In this document: positions 25,282 to 31,874 of the stretch, in pieces
Position numbering within the stretch: the stretch's first letter is position 1
How the letters are laid out: every line of letters begins with the position of its first letter
Source of the DNA: Streptomyces adustus
GTDB lineage: Bacteria > Actinomycetota > Actinomycetes > Streptomycetales > Streptomycetaceae
DNA: 32,765 nucleotides
Assembly (NCBI RefSeq): GCF_009377175.1
Contig: NZ_VJZD01000096.1
Span: forward strand, 1 to 32,765
Reading direction: 5' to 3'
Notes under the pieces: generated by a model
What the model was told of the DNA's origin: nothing
Databases searched by the model: none
Seen by the model: the letters and a program-made list of their open reading frames with translations, nothing else
Translations under genes and position numbers: made by a program

Positions 25282-26519
25282 CCGACACGACCGTCGGGCA
25301 CACGCCCCTCGCCTACGTGCCCGCACAGACGGTGCCCGCACAGACGGTGCCCGCACAGACGGTGCCCGCACAGACGGTGCCCGCACAGACCGCGGCCCGG
25401 AAGAACGGCGAGATCATCCCCATGTCCCTGCGCTCCGTGCACTTCGTGCTGCCGGGCGGTGTCGACGACCCGGCCGCGCCCAGCGGCGGCAACGCCTACG
25501 ACCGGCGGGTCAGCCTGGACCTGCCCGGCTTCGGCTGGCAGGTCCACCAGCACGCCGTGCCCGGCAGCTGGCCCCGCCCGGCGGCCGCCGCCCGTACCGA
25601 ACTGGCCCGCACGCTCAGCCAGCTGCCCGACGGAGCGGTGGTCCTGCTGGACGGGATCGTCGCCTGCGGTGTCCCCGAGATCATCGTCCCGGAGGCCGAA
25701 CGGCTGCGGCTCGCCGTCCTCGTGCACCTTCCGCTCGGTGACGAGACCGGTCTCGCCGCCGAGGTGGCCGCCGACCTGGACGCCCGCGAGCGCACGGTCC
25801 TGCGGGCGGTGTCCGCGGTCATCGCCACCAGTGACTGGGCGGTCCGCCGCCTGGTCTCGCACCACGGCCTCGCTCCCGACCGGGTCCATGTCGCCGCCCC
25901 CGGCGCCGACATCGCCCCCCTCGCCTCCGGCACCGACGGCGTCTCCCGGCTGCTGTGCGTCGCCGCGGTCACCCCGCGCAAGGGGCAGCACCGGCTGGTC
26001 GAGGCGCTGGCCGCGGCGGCCGACCTGCCGTGGAGCTGCGTGTGCGTCGGCGGGCTCGGCCAGGACCCCGAGTACGTCGCCCATCTGCGGAACCTGATCC
26101 GCGAGCACGGCCTGGAGGACCGGCTCCACCTCGCCGGACCGCAGGCCGGAGCCGAACTCGACGCCAGCTACGCGGCCGCCGACCTGATGGTCCTCACCTC
26201 CTACGCCGAGACGTACGGCATGGCGGTCACCGAGGCCCTCGCGCGCGGCATCCCGGTGCTGGCGACCGACGTCGGCGGCCTCCCGGAGGCCGTGGGCCGC
26301 GCCCCCGACGGAGGTGTCCCCGGCATCCTCGTCCCGCCGGAGGACCCCGCCGCGCTCGCCGCCGAACTGCGCGGCTGGTTCGGCGAGGCGGACGTACGGC
26401 GCCGGCTCAAGGCCGCGGCCCGCGGCCGCCGGGCCTCCCTCGGCGGCTGGGCGGCGACCGCCAAGACCCTCGCCGGTGTACTGGGCCGGCTCCCGAGCGA
26501 ACCCCGGAGGGCGGCATGA
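25278..26519 (+). CDS. GT4-family glycosyltransferase
   Basis: From GTG 25278 the product is 413 residues, a GT-B fold retaining glycosyltransferase. The N-terminal domain starts with SVHFVLPGGVDDPAAPSGGNAYDRRV, and the C-terminal nucleotide-sugar domain has LLCVAAVTPRKGQHRLVEAL, then ETYGMAVTE (Glu311-x7-Glu319) and GGVPGILVPPEDPAALA. It would transfer a sugar to the cluster product in the cytoplasm. The GTG overlaps the PTPS-like stop. The first 48 residues are a repetitive leader, PAQTV four times plus PAQTA, with no family counterpart; an internal ATG at 25422 would remove it. It ends in ATGA overlap with the methyltransferase gene. Confidence 0.9.
   Translation: MTDTTVGHTPLAYVPAQTVPAQTVPAQTVPAQTVPAQTAARKNGEIIPMSLRSVHFVLPGGVDDPAAPSGGNAYDRRVSLDLPGFGWQVHQHAVPGSWPRPAAAARTELARTLSQLPDGAVVLLDGIVACGVPEIIVPEAERLRLAVLVHLPLGDETGLAAEVAADLDARERTVLRAVSAVIATSDWAVRRLVSHHGLAPDRVHVAAPGADIAPLASGTDGVSRLLCVAAVTPRKGQHRLVEALAAAADLPWSCVCVGGLGQDPEYVAHLRNLIREHGLEDRLHLAGPQAGAELDASYAAADLMVLTSYAETYGMAVTEALARGIPVLATDVGGLPEAVGRAPDGGVPGILVPPEDPAALAAELRGWFGEADVRRRLKAAARGRRASLGGWAATAKTLAGVLGRLPSEPRRAA
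25320..25390 (+). repeat. 15-bp tandem repeat, four exact copies plus a partial fifth
   Basis: CCCGCACAGACGGTG at 25320-25334, 25335-25349, 25350-25364 and 25365-25379, then CCCGCACAGAC. In the glycosyltransferase frame it encodes PAQTV units. Confidence 0.95.
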
Positions 26520-27613
26520 GGAAGACGACGGCCACACCGGCGGACCTGGCGCGGCGCGTGCGGGCCATCCCGCCGCAGCCCGGACCACGGGAAGCGGCGG
26601 ACACGGTGGAAGCGATCGGTACGGGAGCTGTGGTGGACGCAACGGGAACGACGGTCGCGACGGACCCGGTGACCGGGACGGACCCGGTGACCGAGACGGA
26701 CACGGTGATCGCGGGCGCCGGGCCGGTCGGCCGGTCCGAGGAGCGGGCCACCGTACGGCTGCGGGAGGGCGGCCCCGACGAACCGCCGCGGTACGCCCCC
26801 GAATGGCTGGAGCTGCGCGAGGGCGCCGACGCCGCGGCGCGGTCGCTGGACCTGCTGGACCCGCTGCGCGTGCGGCTCGCCAACCTGCCCGGCCGGGCCG
26901 GGTCCGTCATCCACGACCTGGGCTGCGGCACCGGCTCCATGGGCCGCTGGCTCGCCCCCCGCCTCGACGGCGCTCAGCACTGGATCCTGCACGACCGCGA
27001 TCCCTACCTGCTGCACTTCGCCGCCGTGGCCTCCCCGCGGTCGGCCGCCGACGGCAGCCGGGTCACCGTCGAGACGCGGCGCGGCGACGTCGCCCGGCTG
27101 ACCCCGGACGCCCTGGTCGGCGCCTCGCTGGTGACGGCCTCGGCACTGCTGGACGTCCTCACCCGTGAGGAGGTCGACACCCTGGCCGCGGCCTGCGCGG
27201 GCGCCGGGTGCCCGGCACTGCTGACGCTCTCCGTCGCAGGGCGCGTCGAACTCAGCCCCGCCGACCCGCTGGACGCGGAGATCACCGCGGCCTTCAACGC
27301 CCACCAGCGGCGCGACGGGCTGCTGGGACCCGACGCCGTCACGGCCGCCTGCGAGGCCTTCGCCGAACACGGCGCGACGGTGAAGCTGCACCCGAGCGCC
27401 TGGCGGCTCGGCCCCGACGAGCGCGCGCTGACCGCCCAGTGGCTGCGTGGCTGGGTCGGTGCCGCCGTCGAGGAACGCCCCGAACTCGCCGAACGCGCCG
27501 AGGCCTACCTCGCGGACCGGCTCGCCGCCTGCGCGGCCGGCGAGCTGGACGTCGTCGTCCACCACAGCGACCTGCTGGCACTGGCCCGGCCGACAGGCGG
27601 AGCGGCGTCATGA
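26516..27613 (+). CDS. Class I SAM-dependent methyltransferase
   Basis: A 365-residue protein. After a low-complexity N-terminal region of about 80 residues (Thr/Asp/Val/Gly-rich) comes a methyltransferase core. VIHDLGCGTGSMGRWLA at about 131-147 is the SAM loop, HWILHDRDPYLL the second motif with the ribose-binding acid, and LVTASALLDVLT the fourth. The C-terminal part carries no extra recognisable domain. It would methylate an intermediate of the cluster; O-, N- or C-specificity is unknown. ATG 26516 overlaps the glycosyltransferase stop with CGGAGG upstream, and the stop overlaps the next start (ATGA), so the three genes are translationally coupled. Confidence 0.88.
   Translation: MRKTTATPADLARRVRAIPPQPGPREAADTVEAIGTGAVVDATGTTVATDPVTGTDPVTETDTVIAGAGPVGRSEERATVRLREGGPDEPPRYAPEWLELREGADAAARSLDLLDPLRVRLANLPGRAGSVIHDLGCGTGSMGRWLAPRLDGAQHWILHDRDPYLLHFAAVASPRSAADGSRVTVETRRGDVARLTPDALVGASLVTASALLDVLTREEVDTLAAACAGAGCPALLTLSVAGRVELSPADPLDAEITAAFNAHQRRDGLLGPDAVTAACEAFAEHGATVKLHPSAWRLGPDERALTAQWLRGWVGAAVEERPELAERAEAYLADRLAACAAGELDVVVHHSDLLALARPTGGAAS
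26660..26713 (+). repeat. 18-bp tandem repeat in the methyltransferase gene
   Basis: ACGGACCCGGTGACCGGG, then the same unit with one change (26678-26695), then a diverged third copy (26696-26713). It encodes TDPVTG/TDPVTE/TDTVIA in the low-complexity N-terminal part. Confidence 0.85.
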
Positions 27614-29124
27614 CCGCGGAGACGGCGGGCGCGGTCGTGCCCGCGGCGGCACGACCGGTGCTGCGGACCGGTGCGGGCCGTACGACGGTACCGGCCGCCG
27701 CGGCCGGGTCCCGGACCCGCGCCGAGGTGAACGGGTCCGAGGCCCGCCACACGGCAGACCAGGCCGACTCGGCCGTACGCGGCGAGCAGCCCGTACGCGC
27801 CGAGGCGGCCGAGGGCGGCGAGCGGTCCGTGCCCGCCGACCCCGTACGGGCCGAGCGCGCCGCCGCACCCGCGGCGGACGCCGATGCGCCCGCCGTCTCC
27901 GCGCCCGCCGTCTCCGCGAAGCGTTCCCGGGCCGTCCTCGCCCGGTTCGACTCCCGGGCGCTGCGCACCCATCTGGGCACCGCCGTCGGAGTCGCCATCC
28001 TGGCCGTCCTGCTGTGGCGGCTGGGCACCGGTGTCTTCCTGGACGGACTGCGGCGGATCGACGCGATCACCCTGCTGCTGTCGGTCGTCATCGGCGCGGT
28101 CACCACGGTGTTCAGCGCCTGGCGCTGGGCCCTGGTCGCCCGGGGCCTGCGCATCGAGCTGCCGCTCGGCCCGGCGATCGCCGACTACTACCGGGCGCTG
28201 TTCCTGAACGCGGCCCTGCCCGGCGGCGTCCTCGGCGACGTCCACCGGGCCGTCCACCACGGGCGCAGCGCCGGTGACATCGGGCGCGGGGTGCGGGCGG
28301 TGGTGCTGGAGCGGGTCGCGGGACAGGTCGCGCTCACCGTGGCGGGCGTGACGGTCCTGCTGGCGCTGCCGTCCCCGGTCAGGGACGACGCCCGCCACCT
28401 CGCGCCCCTCGTCGGCCTCGGGCTGCTGGGCGTGCTGGCCGTCTTCGCCGCCCTGCGGATGAACCGCGCCCCCGCGCAGTCGCGTCGCGGGCGGGCGCTG
28501 CGCGCGACGCTCGCCGAGGCCCGGGAGGGACTGCTGTCCCGGCGCAACGGGCCGGGTGTCGCGCTGTCCTCGGCGGTCGTGCTGGCGGGCCACCTGACGA
28601 TGTTCGTGCTGGCCGCCCGGGTGACCGGGTCGGGCGCGTCCGTCCCGGTGCTGCTGCCGCTGGCCGTGCTCGCCCTGGTCGCCATGGGCCTGCCGCTGAA
28701 CGTCGGCGGCTTCGGTCCCCGCGAGGGCGTCACCGTCTGGGCGTTCGGCGCCGCCGGGCTCGGCGCGAGCAACGGGCTGGCCGTCGCCGTCGTGTACGGG
28801 GTGCTCAGCTTCGTCGCCGCCCTGCCGGGCGCGCTGGTGCTGGTCGTGCGCTGGTACCAGGGAGTGCGGGCGGGCGGCACGGCCCCGGCGGAGACGGCCG
28901 CCTGGACCGTCGTACCGGACCCGGCCGCCGGCCGCGTCCCCGACGAGCACTACCGCCCGTCGGCCGCCCCCGAGTCGGCCCCGCCCTCGCCGGATTCGGT
29001 GACATCGCGTCCGGTGAGCAAGGAGAAATACGCGCCGAAGGAATCGGTGAGGGCGGCCAGCAGTGCCTTTCCCTTTTCCGCGGAACCGAGGGACGGACGC
29101 CCGATGACACCGGAATCGGTATAG
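27610..29124 (+). CDS. UPF0104 / LPG-synthase transmembrane-domain protein
   Basis: A 504-residue protein. Residues 1-110 are hydrophilic, rich in Ala, Arg and Glu, and probably disordered. Eight or so membrane helices follow between about 118 and 420, with LFLNAALPGGVLGDVHRAVHH and LPLNVGGFGPREG, the conserved motifs of the LPG_synthase_TM (PF03706) family. The soluble aminoacyl-transfer domain of true MprF is absent, so it is a flippase-like or accessory membrane protein, often found with glycosyltransferases and methyltransferases. It starts in ATGA overlap with the methyltransferase gene. The last 58 codons overlap the converging creatininase gene by 175 bases on the opposite strand; the tail is low-complexity and may have grown by loss of a stop. 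Confidence 0.87.
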   Translation: MTAETAGAVVPAAARPVLRTGAGRTTVPAAAAGSRTRAEVNGSEARHTADQADSAVRGEQPVRAEAAEGGERSVPADPVRAERAAAPAADADAPAVSAPAVSAKRSRAVLARFDSRALRTHLGTAVGVAILAVLLWRLGTGVFLDGLRRIDAITLLLSVVIGAVTTVFSAWRWALVARGLRIELPLGPAIADYYRALFLNAALPGGVLGDVHRAVHHGRSAGDIGRGVRAVVLERVAGQVALTVAGVTVLLALPSPVRDDARHLAPLVGLGLLGVLAVFAALRMNRAPAQSRRGRALRATLAEAREGLLSRRNGPGVALSSAVVLAGHLTMFVLAARVTGSGASVPVLLPLAVLALVAMGLPLNVGGFGPREGVTVWAFGAAGLGASNGLAVAVVYGVLSFVAALPGALVLVVRWYQGVRAGGTAPAETAAWTVVPDPAAGRVPDEHYRPSAAPESAPPSPDSVTSRPVSKEKYAPKESVRAASSAFPFSAEPRDGRPMTPESV

Positions 29125-29756
29125 GCGGACATTCCCGTGGTGAGGAGATGACGACGGTCGTCCGCGACGAAATCGGCGGACTCGTAACCAGGACGGATCA
29201 ATTCGGGATGAGCGTGCAGCAGGACGGAGGTCTCGATTTCTCCCGCGTGCATGTCGGTCAGCAGCGAGGTCTCCACCCCGGCCCGCTCCCGGGCCGCCTC
29301 CCAGTCCTCCACGGCCGGGAACAGCGCCATCCGCTCACCGCGCGCGGAGGCCTCCTGGACGACGTTGCCCAGCACGTAGTTGCCGCCGTGGCCGTTGACC
29401 ACCACCAGGACCTCGACGCCCGACCGGCGCAGCGACTCGGCGATGTCCCGCACCACCGCGTGCAGGGTGGCCGCGGAGATGCTGACGGTCCCCGGCCAGG
29501 CGGCGTGCTCGTGCGAACAGGAGATCGTCACCGGCGGAAGGAGGTGCACCGGGTACGCCTCGGCGATGTCCCGGGCCACGGCACAGGCGATCAGGGTGTC
29601 GGTCGCCAGCGGCAGATACGCACCGTGCTGCTCGAAGCTGCCGACGGGAAGGACGGCGACCTGTGTTGAGCCGCCCGCCCCCCGCGTCCGTACGTCTTCC
29701 GTAGTGTCCGTCGGCACCAAGCCGTATGCCGCCGCACGCGCGCCCGAACCACTCAT
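28950..29756 (-). CDS. Creatininase-family metal amidohydrolase (ArfB/MftE-like superfamily)
   Basis: A 268-residue protein with the full metal signature of the creatininase family: Glu42-x-His44 in GSFEQHGAYLP, Asp53, His123 in NGHGGN, and Glu173 in MHAGEIETS, plus the conserved SHEHAAWPGTVSIS. Members hydrolyse cyclic or linear amides; they include creatininase, the mycofactocin peptidase MftE and the archaeal FAPy deformylase ArfB. Because the divergent neighbour, 38 bases away, is a GTP cyclohydrolase II paralogue predicted to release FAPy, deformylation is an attractive role, but it is inference. GAAAGG lies upstream of the ATG. The 3' end overlaps the UPF0104 gene antisense by 175 bases; the conserved family C-terminus supports the minus-strand frame there. 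Confidence 0.9.
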   Translation of the reverse strand: MSGSGARAAAYGLVPTDTTEDVRTRGAGGSTQVAVLPVGSFEQHGAYLPLATDTLIACAVARDIAEAYPVHLLPPVTISCSHEHAAWPGTVSISAATLHAVVRDIAESLRRSGVEVLVVVNGHGGNYVLGNVVQEASARGERMALFPAVEDWEAARERAGVETSLLTDMHAGEIETSVLLHAHPELIRPGYESADFVADDRRHLLTTGMSAYTDSGVIGRPSLGSAEKGKALLAALTDSFGAYFSLLTGRDVTESGEGGADSGAADGR

Positions 29757-29794
29757 TTCTTCACGGCCTTTCGTCTCTGCTTAGGAATCAGATC

Positions 29795-30454
29795 ATGACA
29801 GACAACATCGGCGTACTCGGCAAGAAGTCCCCACAGCGCACGGGCGTGGAACGCGTTGTGAATGCCCCGCTGCCCACCGTGTACGGGAAATTCCAGGCGA
29901 TCGGTTACATGGACCACGACCGCGGCGACGAGCAAGTGGCCCTGGTCTACGGCGACATCGGCGCCGAGGGCGTGCTCACCCGGCTGCACTCGGAATGCCT
30001 GACGGGCGACGCGTTCGGCTCCCAGCACTGCGAGTGCGGCGACCAGCTCGCCGCCGCGCTGCGCGCCGTGGTCGCCGAAGGCAGCGGCATAGTCGTCTAC
30101 TTGAGGGGTCACGAGGGCCGTGGCATCGGCCTGCTCGGCAAGCTGCGCGCGATGGCCCTCCAGGCGGAGGGGCTGGACACGGTCGAGGCGAACCTCGCGC
30201 TGGGCCTGCCGGTGGACGCCCGGGACTACGGGGTGGCCGCCGGGATCCTGAACGACCTCGGGGTGCGTTCCGTCCGCCTGATGTCCAACAACCCGCGCAA
30301 GCGCGAGGACTTGGTGCGGCACGGCATCCAGGTCGCCGAGACGGTGCCGCTGCTGATCCCGCCGTGCGAGAACAACATCACCTATCTCAGGACCAAGCGG
30401 GAGCGTCTCGACCACGTGCTGCCGCACCTCGACGCCGTGGCGCACTGGTCCTGA
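29795..30454 (+). CDS. ribA: GTP cyclohydrolase II paralogue with Met120 (probable FAPy-forming)
   Basis: A 219-residue, stand-alone GCH II domain, not fused to RibB. Zinc ligands are Cys68, Cys79 and Cys81 in HSECLTGDAFGSQHCEC; EGRGIGLLGKLRA and TVEANLALG line the GTP site. E. coli Tyr105 (KIRAYALQ) aligns with Met120 here (KLRAMALQ). I recall that one of three S. coelicolor GCH II paralogues (SCO6655) carries Met120 and makes the formylated pyrimidine FAPy instead of the riboflavin precursor; this protein matches in residue and number. It therefore likely feeds the neighbouring cluster rather than riboflavin. ATG 29795 has AGGA upstream; an in-frame ATG at 29726 lies inside the creatininase gene. 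Called ribA by homology only. Confidence 0.92.
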   Translation: MTDNIGVLGKKSPQRTGVERVVNAPLPTVYGKFQAIGYMDHDRGDEQVALVYGDIGAEGVLTRLHSECLTGDAFGSQHCECGDQLAAALRAVVAEGSGIVVYLRGHEGRGIGLLGKLRAMALQAEGLDTVEANLALGLPVDARDYGVAAGILNDLGVRSVRLMSNNPRKREDLVRHGIQVAETVPLLIPPCENNITYLRTKRERLDHVLPHLDAVAHWS

Positions 30455-30527
30455 CCCGCTCCATGCGGTGTCCCGAGGCGCCGACGACCGCGACAGCGGC
30501 GGCGAGCGCCGACGACGGTGTCGGCAA

Positions 30528-30556
30528 CGGCCCCGGCTCATCCCATGCCGGGGCCG
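30528..30556. terminator. Bidirectional hairpin between convergent genes
   Basis: CGGCCCCGGC (30528-30537) pairs perfectly with GCCGGGGCCG (30547-30556) around a 9-base loop, between the GCH II paralogue and the converging serine hydrolase gene. Confidence 0.8.
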
Positions 30557-30578
30557 CCCGCCGGGCGGAGCCGCGTCG

Positions 30579-31808
30579 TCAGTGCGCGGCGGCCTCGTGC
30601 ACCAGCCGCTTCAGGTCCTGGTAGAGCACGTGCGAGGACCGCGGGCGCACCTGGGTCAGGAACTGCACGCTCAGATCGCGGCTCGGGTCGACCCAGAACG
30701 TCGTCGTGGCCACCCCGCTCCAGCCGTACATGCCGAGACCGGTCGAGGCCTTGGTCCGGGCCGGGTCGACGACCACGGAGACGCCCAGACCGAAGCCGAC
30801 GCCCTCGTTGCCCGGCTCGTCGTGGGCCGGGCGGCTGCCGAAGGTCCGCATGTCGACGCCGCCGGGCAGCTGATTGCTCGTCATGAGGTCCACGGTGTCG
30901 GCGGAGAGCAGCCGGACGCCGTCGAGTTCCCCGCGGCGGCGCAGCAGTTCGGTGAACCGGTGCACGTCGTACGCGCTCGCCACCATGCCCCCGCTGCCGG
31001 ACAGGAACCGGGGCCGTCCGCGCAGCGGCAGCCCGGCGATCGGCTCGATACCGCCGTCGCCGGTCTCGCCGTACAGCTCCGCCAGCCGGCCCGCCTGGTC
31101 CGCGGGGACGCAGAACCCGGCGTCCGTCATCCCGAGCGGGCCGAAGACCCGCTCGGCGAGGAAGACGTCGAGCGGCTGCCCCGACACCACCTCGATCACC
31201 CGGCCCAGCACATTGGTGGCGACCGAGTAGTTCCACTCGGTGCCCGGCTCGAACTGCAACGGCAGACTCGCGTACACGTCGATCGTCTCCGCCAGGTCCG
31301 CGCCCGTCGGCACCGACGACTCCAGCCCGGCCGCCCGGTAGAGGGCGTCCACCGGGTGGGAGTGGTAGAAGGCGAAGGTCAGCCCCGCGGTGTGGGTGAG
31401 CAGATGGCGGATCAGGATCGGTCCGTCGGCGGGCCGGGTGCGCATCCCCTCGCCGGACCCGTCGACGTACACCTGCGGGTCGGCGAAGGCGGGCAGATGG
31501 CGGGCGACCGGGTCGTCGAGCGACAGCCGGCCCTCCTCCATCAGCATCAGCGCGGCGACGGTGGTGACCGGCTTGGTCATCGAGTAGATCCGGTACAGCG
31601 TGTCGGACTCGACGGGCAGACCGGCGGCGAGGTCGCGATGACCGTACGTGGTGAGGTGGGCGACGCGGCCGCCGCGGGAGACCGCCACGAGGTAGCCCGG
31701 CAGCCGGCCCTCCTCGACCTGCTGGACGAAGTGCCGGTCGAGCCGGTCCAGTGCCTTGGGGTCCAGTCCGACCTCACCCGGGTCGACCTCTTGTCGCAGC
31801 TGTGCCAT
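30579..31808 (-). CDS. Serine beta-lactamase-like hydrolase / esterase (class C fold)
   Basis: A 409-residue protein of the beta-lactamase-related serine hydrolase family. The nucleophile motif is SMTK (Ser76-x-x-Lys79), the second motif is WNYSVATN (Tyr-Ser-Val) and LLTHTAGL is the typical following stretch; GMYGWSGVATTTFWVD near the C-terminus corresponds to the third-motif strand. No signal peptide is visible, so it is probably cytoplasmic and an esterase or peptidase rather than a true beta-lactamase. ATG 31808 follows GGAGGAG; an upstream in-frame ATG adds 14 residues without support. It lies 66 bases downstream of the MFS gene on the same strand, so an operon is likely, perhaps for a drug or ester compound; the substrate is unknown. 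Confidence 0.9.
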   Translation of the reverse strand: MAQLRQEVDPGEVGLDPKALDRLDRHFVQQVEEGRLPGYLVAVSRGGRVAHLTTYGHRDLAAGLPVESDTLYRIYSMTKPVTTVAALMLMEEGRLSLDDPVARHLPAFADPQVYVDGSGEGMRTRPADGPILIRHLLTHTAGLTFAFYHSHPVDALYRAAGLESSVPTGADLAETIDVYASLPLQFEPGTEWNYSVATNVLGRVIEVVSGQPLDVFLAERVFGPLGMTDAGFCVPADQAGRLAELYGETGDGGIEPIAGLPLRGRPRFLSGSGGMVASAYDVHRFTELLRRRGELDGVRLLSADTVDLMTSNQLPGGVDMRTFGSRPAHDEPGNEGVGFGLGVSVVVDPARTKASTGLGMYGWSGVATTTFWVDPSRDLSVQFLTQVRPRSSHVLYQDLKRLVHEAAAH

Positions 31809-31874
31809 CGTTCTCCTCCGGTCGCGCGCGTACGAGGTGCCGTCGGGCATACCCGGCCTCGACCACCTCGTTCC

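Noticed and set aside
25320..25390. Direct repeats considered as a CRISPR array
   Set aside because: Units are 15 bp, contiguous, without spacers and in frame within a glycosyltransferase gene.
29757..29794. FMN riboswitch or other leader before the GCH II paralogue
   Set aside because: Only 38 bases separate the two divergent starts, too short for the riboswitch, and no conserved elements are visible.
30579..31808. True class C beta-lactamase resistance gene
   Set aside because: SxxK and YSV motifs are present but no signal peptide is seen and the sequence fits the broad esterase/peptidase group; antibiotic hydrolysis cannot be claimed.
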